The notes: generated by a model not told the origin, from the sequence alone. A DNA stretch of 64,000 nucleotides from Magnetococcales bacterium WMHbin3 (GCA_002753185.1 PDZX01000009.1:1-64000); one strand, 5' to 3'. Positions 32,091 through 43,100 are shown, counted from the stretch's first letter. A program made the numbers and translations.

Positions 32091-33235
32091 GATTGCGTCA
32101 CCGGCCAATGGTTCCAGCCCAGATCGACCCGCCCTTCCCCACCCAGGGGACACACCCCGCGCCAGGACAGAAAACTATCGGCGGGAATTGGAAAAAAAGA
32201 AATCTTCTCGAATCCGCCATCTTCCATGGAGAGATTCTTGGCGAACTCCTGCTCATGGACCTTGATGCTCTCCTTCTTGGCCTGATTGGCGGAGAGGGCG
32301 GAGGTGTTGGCGGCCATCTGGGTGTTGCCGCCGGTCTTTTCGTTGATGATCTTCTTCTGTTCGGCCACCTTTTTGGCGACGGCAAGACGCTCCTTGCGCT
32401 CCTGATCCAGCGCGGCGACCTGCTTGGCGTCCTTCTTTTTGCCGGAACTGGCCGCCTGCTTCTTCTTGGCGATCTCCTGATCGATGCGGGCGGTCTCCTG
32501 CCTGTGTTCCTGCTCGATGGTCTGGTTGCTGGCGGCGATCTTGGCCTTGACCTTCTGCTGCTCCGCCGGCGGCAATTTGGAGATGTCGAACTCGGCGGCC
32601 ATCTGCTCGTTGGCGTACTTGTACTCATCATGCCGCTTGCCGATGTTTTCGGTCACCAGCCGCATCAGTTCCTTGTCCTTGCCCACCTGCTGCTGCAACA
32701 GCGCCCACTGGGCCTGGGCCTGATCGCGGGTGATCCGCTTGGCGGCATAATCGGCGCGGATTCTGTCCCTCTGCCGGATGCGGCAGGCCATCAACTCCTT
32801 GATGGCGAGGTCGGCCTTGTCCAACTGCGCGCCTTCCTTTTCCAGATCCTGATTGATGGCGAGAATCGCCTGGTCACGGCCTTTCTGCATCTGGTTCTTG
32901 TAGTAGCCTCCCAGGGCGCCGGCCACCCCACCGACCGCCGCGCCGACCAAAGCGCTCTTGCCCACGTCCTTCTTCTTGCCCTGCATCGCAGCCAGCAGAC
33001 CGCCGGCCACCGCGCCCGCCGCCGCGCCCACCAGGGCGCCCTGCAACAGGTCCTCGCCAAAGAAATTGCCCGTGGAGTCCAAGGCCACCACATTGCCGCG
33101 ACACGGGTCCGACCCGTCGTCCGCGCCGATCCTGTCCTGGCGCGTGGAAACGCAACTGCTGACCACCATACTGCAAGCCACCAGGGCAGCGGTATATCGA
33201 TAAGGATTGTTGGGTTTACTCTGGTAACAAGCCAT
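32087..33235 (-). CDS. Glycine-zipper lipoprotein with long coiled coil, hypothetical
   Basis: The 382-aa protein has a lipoprotein-type signal with VVSSC as lipobox (Cys near 28). Two glycine-zipper hairpins follow (about 65-110: GALVGAAAGAVAGGLL and SALVGAAVGGVAGALGG), and then a charged coiled coil of Lys, Glu, Gln and Ala (about 115-330). Glycine zippers insert in or line membranes and occur in outer-membrane lipoproteins and pore-like proteins. The last 50 residues are unlike the rest. A GGAAAG site precedes ATG 33235. It is the first gene of the caspase operon, overlapping the WD40-caspase gene by 4 bp. An assembly or membrane-anchor role for the caspases is an inference. Confidence 0.75.
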   Translation of the reverse strand: MACYQSKPNNPYRYTAALVACSMVVSSCVSTRQDRIGADDGSDPCRGNVVALDSTGNFFGEDLLQGALVGAAAGAVAGGLLAAMQGKKKDVGKSALVGAAVGGVAGALGGYYKNQMQKGRDQAILAINQDLEKEGAQLDKADLAIKELMACRIRQRDRIRADYAAKRITRDQAQAQWALLQQQVGKDKELMRLVTENIGKRHDEYKYANEQMAAEFDISKLPPAEQQKVKAKIAASNQTIEQEHRQETARIDQEIAKKKQAASSGKKKDAKQVAALDQERKERLAVAKKVAEQKKIINEKTGGNTQMAANTSALSANQAKKESIKVHEQEFAKNLSMEDGGFEKISFFPIPADSFLSWRGVCPLGGEGRVDLGWNHWPVTQS

Positions 33236-33413
33236 TTACATTCTTTCCTTTCCCGTTAAGAGGTTATTCGATAAAATAATGATACATTGACAGTTTAGGG
33301 ACATTCCACGCCCTTCGTCAAGATCAAAAAGGGAACCTTGACATTCGCCACGATAAGACCCCATTTTGTCGCATGCAGGCCATTCACTCCGTGAGCGGGG
33401 ACCAACAAAGCGC

Positions 33414-33797
33414 ATGCCCAAGGCAACGATTCTGATCGTGGACGATCAGCCCATCACCATCCAAATCCTCGACGGCATTCTCCACGAGGCGTATCGCGTG
33501 CTGTTCGCCAGCAACGGCATGGAAGCCCTGGAGTCGGTGGAAGACCACAAGCCCGATCTGATCCTGCTGGACGTGGTGATGCCAGGGGTGGACGGCCATC
33601 AGGTCTGCTCCATCCTCAAGTCCGATCCGGCCACCCGGTCCATACCCATCGTCTTCATCACCGCAATGAACGATGAACAGGCCGCCGAAACCGGCAAACG
33701 CCTGGGCGCGGAGGAGTGCATCGTCAAACCCATCGACCCCGCCACCGTGCTGACCAAAATACGCCACATCCTCGGCCAGGCCACCCCCGATGCATGA
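33414..33797 (+). CDS. Stand-alone response regulator receiver
   Basis: The 127-aa protein is a single receiver domain: acidic pair VDDQ near residue 10, phospho-acceptor D53 in LILLDVVMP, threonine in FITAMN and switch lysine in VKPIDP. It has no output domain, so it works as a CheY/Spo0F-like relay or as a diffusible regulator. I start it at ATG 33414 (MPKATILIVDD); the upstream in-frame extension lacks receiver similarity. Its 3' end overlaps the next REC-kinase gene by 8 bp, suggesting that the two are partners. Confidence 0.9.
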   Translation: MPKATILIVDDQPITIQILDGILHEAYRVLFASNGMEALESVEDHKPDLILLDVVMPGVDGHQVCSILKSDPATRSIPIVFITAMNDEQAAETGKRLGAEECIVKPIDPATVLTKIRHILGQATPDA

Positions 33798-34956
33798 ACC
33801 GCCCCCCTCCCAACCGGTCGTCCTGCTCGTGGACGACGTGGAAACCAACATCCTGATGCTCAACGAGGTGCTGCGCGACGAATACCGCACCCTCTTCGCC
33901 ACCAACGGCGAGGACGCCCTGCGCATGACCCGCGAAAAACGGCCGGACCTGATCCTCCTGGACATCCAGATGCCGGGCATGGACGGCGTGGAGGTGTGCA
34001 AACGACTCAAAGAGGAACCGCGCACCAGGCGCATTCCGGTGATCTTCATCACCGCGATCTCGGCATCGGCCACGGAAACCGAAGGGCTGGAAGCAGGGGC
34101 CGTGGATTACATCACCAAGCCGATCCGCCCCGACATCGTGCGCCTGCGCGTCCGCAACCACCTGGCCCTCAAGAACTATCAGGACCACCTGGAGGAACTC
34201 GTCCGGGAACGGACCCGCGAACTGGAAGCCGCCAAGGAGGCCGCCGAGGCGAGCGACCGGGCAAAGACCCGCTACTTCATGATCCTGGGCCACGAACTGC
34301 GCACCCCGTTGAACGTCATCATCGGCTTCGCCGACCTGCTGATCCACACCCTGGCAGAGGATGAGTCCATCGGCAGCGCGCAACGCATCCTCCAGTCCGG
34401 CGAACGGCTGCACGCCATCATCGAAAACATCCTCGACCTGGTCAAACTGGAGACCGGCATCGTCTCCCCCGCCCGGCACCCGTTCAACCTGCGCGAACTG
34501 GTCGAGTCGATCGGCCATTCGATCGCCGGGCGTCACGCGGAAAAAGAGATTGCCTTGCGACTCGAAATCGCGCAAGATGTCCCTTCGGCCCCCACGGGCG
34601 ACGGGCCGAGGGTCCAACAGGTGCTGCGCCACCTCCTGGACAACGCCTTCAAGTTCACCCCCGCCGGAGGCTCGGTACGGCTGACGGTCACGCGCGGGGA
34701 TCCGGCGGAGGGAACGGGCACGCGACTGACATTTTCGATTCGGGACACGGGATCGGGCATCCCGCCGGAAAAACGCAAGGAGATCTTCAACGCCTTCACC
34801 AGCGGCAGCGACGACCCGTACACCCAGCACAAAGGGGGAGTGGGAGTCGGCCTGACCATCGGTTACCATCTCGCACGACTGATGCAAGGTCAACTGACAC
34901 TCCAAGAGAGCGGCCCGGAAGGGAGTGAATTCCTCTTTTCCGTTCCGTGCGGTTGA
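33790..34956 (+). CDS. REC-HisKA-HATPase response regulator histidine kinase
   Basis: The 388-aa soluble protein has an N-terminal receiver domain (1-125, D58 in LILLDIQMP), a coiled-coil linker (about 133-158), HisKA with H168 in ILGHELRTP, and a HATPase domain (about 270-388; DTGSGIPPEKR and GVGVGLTI). The design lets phosphorylation of the receiver control kinase output. It overlaps the upstream receiver gene by 8 bp and overlaps the open frame before the PstS-like gene, so all belong to one plus-strand signalling operon. No sensory domain of its own is visible. Confidence 0.92.
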   Translation: MHEPPPSQPVVLLVDDVETNILMLNEVLRDEYRTLFATNGEDALRMTREKRPDLILLDIQMPGMDGVEVCKRLKEEPRTRRIPVIFITAISASATETEGLEAGAVDYITKPIRPDIVRLRVRNHLALKNYQDHLEELVRERTRELEAAKEAAEASDRAKTRYFMILGHELRTPLNVIIGFADLLIHTLAEDESIGSAQRILQSGERLHAIIENILDLVKLETGIVSPARHPFNLRELVESIGHSIAGRHAEKEIALRLEIAQDVPSAPTGDGPRVQQVLRHLLDNAFKFTPAGGSVRLTVTRGDPAEGTGTRLTFSIRDTGSGIPPEKRKEIFNAFTSGSDDPYTQHKGGVGVGLTIGYHLARLMQGQLTLQESGPEGSEFLFSVPCG

Positions 34957-34976
34957 TCGAGGGGGAGACCATCGTG

Positions 34977-35990
34977 ATGTCGAAATTCTTCCGGAACACG
35001 CTCCTGACCGGCGTGGCGTGGCTGGGCATTCTCGGTTTCGCCAGCGCCGGCGAACCCAACCTCATCGGACCCGCCTTTTCGGATCCGAATCAGACCGTGC
35101 CCATGCCCGAAGCATGGGTCAAACGCGGGATCGAGTACGACACCGAGGCCAAGAAGGCCAAGGCGGACATCGCCATCACCCTCGACCAACAGATCTTTCT
35201 GATGCTGGGCAAGCAGATCGCCGAATACGGCAAGCAAAAGGGACTCGACATCGTCAATCAGGAAGGTACCTGCGGCATCTCGGACGGCTTCGTCGCCAGG
35301 AAACAGGTGGATCTGGCCGGCTACTGCTGCGCGCCGGACGCCAAGCAGCGCCTGCCGGGCCTCAAACACATCACCCTGGGGATCGCGGCCAAGGTGTTCA
35401 TCACCCACCCCGACAACCCGGTGAACGATCTCACCCTGGAACAGATTCGCAAGATCTATCTCGGAGACTATAACCGCTGGTCGGAGATTCCGGGATTGCA
35501 GGGCGCCCCCAACCGCCCGATCCATGTGGTGGGACGCCTGCACTGCAAGGCGCGTCCCGGCCACTGGCGGCTGCTGCTCGACACCGACAACCTCTTCACC
35601 CCGCGCATGAAAGAGGTCTCCAGCATCCCGGACATGGTCAGCGAGGTGATGGCCAAACGCGACTCGATCGGTTACGAGACGTTCACCAATATCCTCCATT
35701 ACCAGAAAAACCCAGGCCCCAAATTCCTGCGCGTGGAAGGCCAGGACCCCCATGACCAGGCGGCCATCGCCACCCTGCGCTATCCCATCTACCGCACCTT
35801 CGCCCTGACCATCTGGGAGGACAAGGCCATGCGCAACCCCCATGTGGACGGTCTGGTGGATTTCATGCTCGAGGAAGTCGAGAAACTGGGACCGGAACAC
35901 GGCTTCGTGGCGGTTTCCCGGCTGCGGGAGGCCGGATGGCGCTTCCACGGGGAAGAAGTGATGGGCCATCCCCCGCAACCGCCGCGCTGA
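34977..35990 (+). CDS. PstS/PhnD-like periplasmic substrate-binding protein
   Basis: The 337-aa protein has a signal peptide (about 1-24, ending GFASAG) and the fold pattern of PstS-type binding proteins: an SDGFVARKQVDLAG segment, then LGIAAKVFITHPDNPVNDLTLEQIRKIYLGD, which is the common strand and helix before the hinge, and later DSIGYET. ATG 34977 is preceded by GGGGGAG at 34961-34967. There is no ABC permease or ATPase nearby. It is flanked by a REC-kinase upstream and a membrane hybrid kinase 15 nt downstream, so it more likely serves as the periplasmic ligand-binding partner of that kinase than as a transporter. The ligand is unknown; two cysteines (YCCAP) are unusual for PstS. Confidence 0.8.
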   Translation: MSKFFRNTLLTGVAWLGILGFASAGEPNLIGPAFSDPNQTVPMPEAWVKRGIEYDTEAKKAKADIAITLDQQIFLMLGKQIAEYGKQKGLDIVNQEGTCGISDGFVARKQVDLAGYCCAPDAKQRLPGLKHITLGIAAKVFITHPDNPVNDLTLEQIRKIYLGDYNRWSEIPGLQGAPNRPIHVVGRLHCKARPGHWRLLLDTDNLFTPRMKEVSSIPDMVSEVMAKRDSIGYETFTNILHYQKNPGPKFLRVEGQDPHDQAAIATLRYPIYRTFALTIWEDKAMRNPHVDGLVDFMLEEVEKLGPEHGFVAVSRLREAGWRFHGEEVMGHPPQPPR

Positions 35991-36005
35991 CCCCCCGGCC
36001 CTCCC

Positions 36006-39000
36006 ATGCTGCCCGATCTCCTGGGGCGCCTGTTCGGACAACGCTCCCTCTTCGCGAAGATGATGCTGATCAACGCCCTGGTCGGCAGCATCATCTTTAC
36101 GGTCATTTTCTGGCAACAGTTCCATCACCTGCACGACTACTTCACCGTGCATCAAACCGAACTGCTGGAAAACCAGATCCGGACCCACCGTCACGAATTC
36201 GACCAGCGGATGCGGGCATTGATTCAGGTCACCGCCATCCACGCCGCCCACATGAACCTGCTGCACTACCTGGAAACCCGGCCTCTCGCCTCCCCGGCCC
36301 CGGAGGAACCGCTCCTCCATCGGCGGCTCCCCCCCTGGATGCCCCCGGCGTCCATGGTGCGGGCCATGCCGCAGGCGAACTATCTGCTGCTGCTCGACCC
36401 GGAACAAAAGCCGCGCGAAATCTACGACAACGCCCGCTCACGCGCCACCGTGCCCGATTTCACTGCCCTGCTCTCCGCGCCCCTGCCCCTGGACCACTAC
36501 CAGGAAGGACGCCGGATCATGCTGGAGGATCAGGCCGCACTGGTGATCATCCGGGTGATCCAGGACCCGGAGAACCGGATCCTGGGACATCTGCTCTCCC
36601 TGACCTTTCTGGACGAAACCTTCCTGCAAGAGGCCCTGACCATCGCGGATCCCAGGATCATCACCCTCATGTGGGCCAACGACAGCCGCGCCGTGCTGGC
36701 CAGCACCGACCCCGATGCGATCCCGCGAGGTACTGCCGTCGATGCGCTCGAAGATCGGTTTCATATCGTCAAGAAGGATTTCTTCGACGATGGCACCTCG
36801 GAACTGCTCGTCACCTTCGCCACCAGCATCTCCCAGGATGCCGAGGAGAAAATCGTCCACGGCCTGATCTGGGATTTCAGCCGGTTCAGCCTGTTTCTGG
36901 GATTGGCGTTCGTGATCGTGGCCCTGCTGGTCACCCTGTCGATCTCGCGGGGGATCCGGCGCCTGACCCGCCATGTGACGCACTTCGCGCAAACCCCCCG
37001 CGAGGACCCGCTGCCGGAAGGGCAGATCGATCTGACCAGGGTGCGGGGCTGGCAGGAATTGACGGAATTGGCAGTCGGCTTCAATCACCTGGCCGACGGG
37101 CTGCGCGACAAGCACAGGGCGCAGAAACTCCTGATGGGGGAGTTGGTGCGGGCCAAGGGGCAAGCCGATACCGCCAATCAGGCCAAATCAGATTTTCTGG
37201 CCAACATGAGCCACGAAATCCGCACGCCGATGAATGCCATCATCGGCCTGGGCCACCTGATGGGCATGACCGACCTGACCCGACAACAGGCCGATTACCT
37301 GGCCAAGATCAATGGCGCGGCCCATGGCCTGCTAGGGATCATCAACGACATCCTGGACTTCTCCAAGATCGAGGCGGGGAAACTCTCCCTAGAGGCCATC
37401 GAGATGAATCTGGACGCGGTGTTGGCGCAGTTGTCCAACATCATCCAGGCACGGGCCGAGGAGAAGGGGTTGGAACTGCTGTTCGACGTGCGCGGCGATC
37501 TGCCCCGCGTTTTGATCGGCGACCCGTTGCGACTGGGCCAGGTGCTGCTCAATCTGCTCTCGAACGCGGTCAAGTTCACGGCCAGCGGGGAGATTCACCT
37601 CGTCATCGAGCGGCGGGAACAGAGCGACGAACGGATCGTGCTGTCGTTTTCGGTGCGGGATACCGGCATCGGGATGACCCCGGAACAAAAAGAGGGGCTG
37701 TTCCAGCCGTTTCAACAGGCCGACGCCTCCACCTCGCGCCAGTTCGGCGGGACCGGCCTGGGTCTGGCCATCTGCCGCCATCTGGTGGAACGGATGGGGG
37801 GCGAGATCCGGGTGGAGAGTCAACTCCATCACGGGTCGCTCTTCACCTTCACCGCCAACTTCGGTCGGGCGCGGGAGGAGGCGACCTTCTTCGTTCCCCC
37901 GCCGGAGCGCTATCATGGCAAGCGGGTTCTGGTGGTGGACGACAACGCCACGGCCAGGGAAGTGCTGGCCAATTACCTGGTGGCCATGTCCTTGCGCGTG
38001 GAGAGCGCCGCCTCCGGCCAGGAGGCCATGCGGATCCTGCAAAGGGCCAAACGCGACGGTGAACCGTTCGATGTCCTTTGCATCGACTGGAAAATGCCGG
38101 AGATGGACGGCCTGGAGGCCCTCCGGCTGATGCGCGGTCACCCCGGCCTCGTCATGCCCAAGGCCACGATCATGATTTCGGCCTTCGGCCGGGAAGAGAT
38201 GAGCCGGGAGGGCGGGGAACTCGGCATCCAGGCCTATCTGGTCAAGCCGGTCACCCCTTCGCAACTGTTGGATGCGTTGCAGACCGCCCTGAACGGACAC
38301 GACGGGCATCATCCGGACATCGCGCCGCCGATCCCCAGGCATGCCACGCCGGACCCCTATCGCTTCCAGGGGGTGCGGGTGCTGGTGGCCGAGGACAACC
38401 CGATCAATCAGCAGGTGGCCATGGAGCTGTTGCAAAAGGTGGGCATTCACGTGGACGTGGTGGAGAACGGCCAGGCGGCCGTGGATCGGGTGCTCGGCGC
38501 CCGGCATCTCCCTTACGACGCCATTCTGATGGACATTCAGATGCCCATGCTCGACGGCTACGGGGCGACGCGCGCGATTTTGAGTCACTGCCCGGATCTG
38601 CCCACGCCCATCATCGCCATGACCGCCAACGCCATGCCGCGAGATCTGGAGGCCTGCAAGGCGGCGGGCATGCGTGACCATGTGATCAAGCCGATCGACG
38701 TGGCGCATCTCTTTTCCGTGCTGAAGCGGCACATCCCCACGAAGTCGCGGCAGGTCAAACCCGCAGTCGCCGCCCCGCCACGCGCGACCACGGCAGCGAT
38801 CCTCTCCCGGCTGCCCCCGGATGCCTTCCCTGGCCTGCGGGTTGCGGAAGGGCTGGCACGGCTCCAAGGTGACGAAGCCCTCTATACGCGTCTCGTGCGC
38901 ATTTTTCTCGACGAGCAGGCCGCCACCCCCGCGCGCGTGGCCGAGGCCATCGCGCAAGGCCAATTCCCGGAGGCCGCCAGGCTGGTTCACGCCCTCATGG

Positions 39001-39419
39001 GGGTGGCGGGCAATCTGGGGGCCATGGAGTTGCATCGATACGCCACCCACATGGAGGAGCTGCTGCTTTCCCCTGCGCCGGAGAAAGCGCCCCCCCTGCT
39101 TCCCGATCTGACAGCCGCCATGGAGACGGTCATGACCAGCATGCAGGCCGTGCTCGAACACATGGCGAGCGCCTCCCCCCCCTATGCGACCGCGCCTCCC
39201 GCCGGCCCGGCCGCGCCCCTGGACACAACCGCGCTCCTGGAGTTGTGCGAACTCCTGCTCAACCGGGATCTGCACGCCGGACGGCTGCTGGAAAAGCTGG
39301 CGCCGGGATTGCGGGACGCGGGTTTCCAGACCGAGACGGAAGAGCTGGAAGCCCTGGTGGGTCGCCTGCGCTACGACGACGCGGCCCGGCTCATCGAGCG
39401 GATGGCGCGACGGACGTGA
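36006..39419 (+). CDS. Membrane hybrid sensor histidine kinase (TM-sensor-TM-HAMP-HisKA-HATPase-REC-REC-HPt)
   Basis: The 1137-aa kinase has two membrane helices (about 18-38 and 295-315) enclosing a periplasmic sensor of about 255 residues, then a HAMP-like region, HisKA with H403 in NMSHEIRTP, HATPase (to about 620; DTGIGM and GGTGLGLAI) and two receivers (from about 638 and about 790). The HPt domain reads VHALMG in place of the usual HTLKG; the His is present but the Lys is replaced by Met. A C-terminal helical tail ([13 protein letters not shown]) resembles that of other kinases here. It starts 15 nt after the PstS-like gene. That spacing suggests a ligand-binding-protein-activated sensor, as in TorT-TorS. 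Confidence 0.92.
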   Translation: MLPDLLGRLFGQRSLFAKMMLINALVGSIIFTVIFWQQFHHLHDYFTVHQTELLENQIRTHRHEFDQRMRALIQVTAIHAAHMNLLHYLETRPLASPAPEEPLLHRRLPPWMPPASMVRAMPQANYLLLLDPEQKPREIYDNARSRATVPDFTALLSAPLPLDHYQEGRRIMLEDQAALVIIRVIQDPENRILGHLLSLTFLDETFLQEALTIADPRIITLMWANDSRAVLASTDPDAIPRGTAVDALEDRFHIVKKDFFDDGTSELLVTFATSISQDAEEKIVHGLIWDFSRFSLFLGLAFVIVALLVTLSISRGIRRLTRHVTHFAQTPREDPLPEGQIDLTRVRGWQELTELAVGFNHLADGLRDKHRAQKLLMGELVRAKGQADTANQAKSDFLANMSHEIRTPMNAIIGLGHLMGMTDLTRQQADYLAKINGAAHGLLGIINDILDFSKIEAGKLSLEAIEMNLDAVLAQLSNIIQARAEEKGLELLFDVRGDLPRVLIGDPLRLGQVLLNLLSNAVKFTASGEIHLVIERREQSDERIVLSFSVRDTGIGMTPEQKEGLFQPFQQADASTSRQFGGTGLGLAICRHLVERMGGEIRVESQLHHGSLFTFTANFGRAREEATFFVPPPERYHGKRVLVVDDNATAREVLANYLVAMSLRVESAASGQEAMRILQRAKRDGEPFDVLCIDWKMPEMDGLEALRLMRGHPGLVMPKATIMISAFGREEMSREGGELGIQAYLVKPVTPSQLLDALQTALNGHDGHHPDIAPPIPRHATPDPYRFQGVRVLVAEDNPINQQVAMELLQKVGIHVDVVENGQAAVDRVLGARHLPYDAILMDIQMPMLDGYGATRAILSHCPDLPTPIIAMTANAMPRDLEACKAAGMRDHVIKPIDVAHLFSVLKRHIPTKSRQVKPAVAAPPRATTAAILSRLPPDAFPGLRVAEGLARLQGDEALYTRLVRIFLDEQAATPARVAEAIAQGQFPEAARLVHALMGVAGNLGAMELHRYATHMEELLLSPAPEKAPPLLPDLTAAMETVMTSMQAVLEHMASASPPYATAPPAGPAAPLDTTALLELCELLLNRDLHAGRLLEKLAPGLRDAGFQTETEELEALVGRLRYDDAARLIERMARRT

Positions 39420-39479
39420 CATCCAATGCGAACAGATTATCGCAATTAAGAAAAAAATGCATAGCTGGGACATTTTTTT

Positions 39480-39508
39480 TTGACACAACAAGCTTGCAGT
39501 GCTATAAT
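39480..39508 (+). promoter_or_regulatory. Perfect sigma70 consensus promoter
   Basis: TTGACA at 39480-39485 and TATAAT at 39503-39508 are separated by exactly 17 bp. Both hexamers match the sigma70 consensus at all positions. Transcription should start near 39515, giving an AT-rich leader of about 108 nt before ATG 39623. No gene overlaps it in either direction. Confidence 0.85.
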
Positions 39509-39622
39509 TATTTAATAGTTTTTAGTAATTTTATACCAAAAAAATATAACCCACCAAAAATAATACCAAACCCCATTGACTATTTAGAAAAATTCAAACA
39601 AAAACAAAATGAAAGGCGAGCA

Positions 39623-39850
39623 ATGACCAAAAATACCGATTTGCTGGACTTGACCGATGACGACTTCTTTCGCATAGCATGCGATCTGAGGCACTGGACT
39701 CAGACGGACGATTTTATAAATGAAGTCAAGACAAGCCAACAAGGGCGAAAGAAGGCATTCGAGGAAGAGATGAGACGCAGCAAAATGAGTAACGAGGAGT
39801 TATCCAGGACCGTGGACTGGGTCGAACCGGATTACGCATCCGCGCCGTGA
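39623..39850 (+). CDS. Small acidic protein, hypothetical
   Basis: The 75-aa protein is Asp/Glu-rich and soluble, beginning MTKNTDLLDLTDDDFF. It contains a predicted helical middle part (DFINEVKTSQQGRKKAFEEEM) and ends VEPDYASAP. I recognise no family. ATG 39623 follows AAGGCGAG, a usable ribosome-binding site, and lies about 108 nt downstream of a perfect consensus promoter. Two terminator-like hairpins follow at 39908-39949 and 39969-39995, so this looks like a single-gene transcript. The surrounding 39420-40141 DNA is much more AT-rich than the flanks. It might be a small regulator or an antitoxin-like protein, but nothing specific supports this. Confidence 0.65.
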   Translation: MTKNTDLLDLTDDDFFRIACDLRHWTQTDDFINEVKTSQQGRKKAFEEEMRRSKMSNEELSRTVDWVEPDYASAP

Positions 39851-39856
39851 ACCAGT

Positions 39857-39874
39857 CGCCGGGCATGCCCGGCG
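39857..39874. repeat. 18-bp perfect palindrome
   Basis: CGCCGGGCATGCCCGGCG is a perfect inverted repeat just after the small gene's stop codon. It could be an operator, a resolution site or part of the transcript's 3' structure. Confidence 0.6.
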
Positions 39875-39907
39875 GATCAAGCGGGTTTTCAAGCATCGAA
39901 TCGAATC

Positions 39908-39949
39908 ACCAGTTCCGCCATGCAGCGGAATCTGGTAAGTTTCTTTTTT
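39908..39949 (+). terminator. Rho-independent terminator-like hairpin
   Basis: The arms ACCAGTTCCGC and GCGGAATCTGGT (one bulged T) pair over 11 bp around the loop CATGCA. They are followed by AAGTTTCTTTTTT. It lies 58 nt after the small gene's stop and suits termination of the transcript from the 39480 promoter. Confidence 0.6.
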
Positions 39950-39968
39950 GACATTGATGCCCACACAT

Positions 39969-39995
39969 AACGCCCCAAACGGGGCGTTCTTGTTT
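39969..39995 (+). terminator. Rho-independent terminator hairpin
   Basis: AACGCCCC (39969-39976) and GGGGCGTT (39981-39988) form a perfect 8-bp stem with loop AAAC, followed by CTTGTTT. It is a second stop signal between the small gene and the 1031-aa gene. Confidence 0.7.
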
Positions 39996-40141
39996 GCGCC
40001 ATGCAATACAACTTTGTCAATTAATATGCATGATTGACATCAAATATCGTTACATGCACAGAACAAGAATAGCAGTTCAATTCAAAACATGCTGGCATTT
40101 ATTATTATTTTGCCTGCATTAACCTGTTATCGGATGACACC

Positions 40142-43100
40142 ATGAGCAGAACCGCATTGAAAACGGATTTTCAGGTTGTTCCTTACAGCTACAGCAGTCT
40201 ATGTCATGTCATAGCCACCCATATTCAACAGCCGATCAAAGATATTGCCGACAAATCGCAACTCAAGGCGATCCATCGCGCCCTTTGCGCCTTGAGACCT
40301 CCAAAGATCAAAGGAAAATTCCCGGTTCACCCGATTACAATGATTATTGAGATGGAATATGTTGATCGATCCCATCTGCAAGACTACGCAGAATTTGAAG
40401 TGTATTCGTTTCAGGGTTACGAAAGATACTGCCTGCGCATTCACATCGTTCTGGATGCCTATCCCGCCGGAGCGGTGGCGCGCACCCTGACCGGAGAGCA
40501 ACATCTGAAGGAGTTCACGGCGCAACTGAAAATGGACTATGCCGCCTCCCTGGTGATTCGCAAACAGCCCCGCACCTTTCTGGCAAAAGTGGTCATGCGC
40601 TTCCCATGGCAACACCTGAAGAACGCATTCAACCTCTCCTTGTTGCGGTCCTACCAGGTCGGATTGTTCGGGCTTTCCATGGAAGTGCATGACTCCATTG
40701 CATGGGCGGAACAGGACCGCGTGGTGTCCGCCTGCGCGGCCAGCGCATTGACGGTTCAGTTCCATGCGATGGGACTGGACCGTTACAATCCCCGCTACCC
40801 CTCACCCGCCCAGATCACCCAAGCCGCCCATACCGGCACCCCCACGGCCAAACCGATCTTTCCCAACGATGGTCTGACCACGACCATGATGTCCATGGCA
40901 ATCCGGGATCTTGGCCTTGAACCATATCATCGGCGACTCTTCCCTCAAAGCACACCTGACTCCACCAAACCGCCAAAAACAATCCGTCTGGAAGCACACC
41001 GCGCGATTAACCAGGTCATGCGGATCGTGCATGCCTATGCGCGACAAAAAGTGACCGCCCCCATTCTTGGCGTCGCCCTGTTCGAAAAGACGGACGACAA
41101 AACGCCGCAAAACCACAGAGCATATCGCTATCAAGCCCTGCACGCCGTCACCCTGTTCGGAGGGGAAGAATGGCAGCCGGAATCGAAATCCCATGATTGG
41201 GCAACCGATTACGACATGGTTGCCCAATCCGGCACCAGTGACACCATTCGCTCCGTAGCCGATTCATTGAATTACCTCATTGGTCACGACGATCAAGCAG
41301 GGCCTTTCACCCTGTGCGCTCGTCACAAAACGACAGAGACCGTGCATACCGACCTGCCAGACCAAAAAAAACATACCCTGACCAGGATCATGGAGTACCT
41401 GGATCACACAAATCCTAACAATTATAGCGACAAAATCATCAATAACGACTCGCTTCCAGAAAGGTTTCGTCTTCCCAACCATGTCCTTCTTGCAATGGAT
41501 CATCAGATTCGCGTACATCTGACATCTGTTGAGGATCTGGCATGGCATTTCACCAATGATCTCCATCTTTTATTCAAGCGTGCCAGAATAACTTTACAAG
41601 AAAAATATAAGACAATATTATACTTTTTTTGCCCATGGCCAGAAGACCATGAGCCGGACGAAAAATATCTAACACAAAACGAATCAAATCATTTTCCAGG
41701 CTACCTTTGGGATATCAAGCTGTATCATGTCAACTCCCTCAAAGACGAATTGCGCAAACAATTCCATCAAACAAATCAGCTACCTGCCGACAACTCAGCA
41801 TCAAGATTCCTGGTCAGAAGCCTGCCCCTGTACCTTTGGCGGGCCACGGCATGGAGTGGAGGGCACCGCATCATGGACATCCTGATCGATGCCACGGATG
41901 CCCGTCCTTGCAACATGGTCCTTCAGGTCATGGTCTATTGGCACAAACTGCACAAATACGCCATGCAGGTCTTTCCGGGAGACATCCAGTCGTCGCCGCA
42001 CACGCCCTTCCTGAAAGATCATGCGATCTTGACCCGTTGGCGGGAACAGATCGTGGATCAAGCCCCCACCCAAGCCCCCACGTTCAACGATTGGTACGGT
42101 GGCAGCTACTACCCGAGCATGATCAAACCACATGAAAAAAAATGTTATTACCCGGATGGCATCGAAGACTCTTGCGGGACATACGAAGGCACTCAACAAT
42201 TACTGGTATCTCAATCAGAAGTATATAAAAATATTGAAAATGATATTTTAAAACCAAAAATTCTGATTATTACGCCAAGAGAATACAGCAAACTTCATTT
42301 GGAAAAAACTTGGAAACGCATCGAGACACTGAGATGGCAGTGGAACGAAGACACTTCCTATATTTGGCTGATCGACCATGAAGGCACCCTGGTGATCGGA
42401 CAAGAATGGCCAGTCCAAAACAGTACAAAAAAGTTGGGACACCCGAACCTTACGGGAGGTGGACCGGCACGGATCGCGGGAGAACTCAAATGGTTTGCCA
42501 ATCCAGAAAAATTTGTAATCAACAATAAATCAGGTCGTTACACAAAACGCATCAGCGGGAGACTGGAAGCGCATCTGAAACACGCTGCGGAACTATTTAA
42601 GATAATTTTCAATATAATAACAGAATATGAATTTGCTCCGGAATATGGAGAAGGGGAAATCAACTCGCTGCAAGACCTCGAACGCGAACTGGGCTATACC
42701 TGCGCAAGCGAAAGGCACGATCAAGAAGAACTCTACTGCAAGGAACTGAAAGCAGCCGGGCGCAACCTGGGCATGTCTCTGTTCTGGTCATGGGAGATCC
42801 TCACCGCCACGGAACAGGATACCTCTTTCCTTTCCGCCCAGTCCTGCTGGACCACCGCAACCCGTATGCATACGAATAACTGCAAACAACAACATTTAAT
42901 GATCTGGTCTTTGTCCACATGGTGGAAACACATCGCGGAGCAAACCCCAAACGCAAAAAAGTCCATTGAAGATTTTGATCGCACGGAACTCATCACGCTT
43001 CTCGTGGCTACCACCGAACCGGGCACATCGCCACAAGGGGAAGCCGAAGCCAGGATGATAAAAGCTGCGGCAGCCCTGGCCCTGGCACGTCTTGCAAAGT

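Noticed and set aside
32093-33259. Plus-strand frame (388 codons) opposite the glycine-zipper lipoprotein, rich in Leu and Gly
   Set aside because: It looks membrane-like only because it is antisense to a Lys/Gln/Glu-rich coiled coil. The lipoprotein has a lipobox, a ribosome-binding site and operon overlap in its favour.
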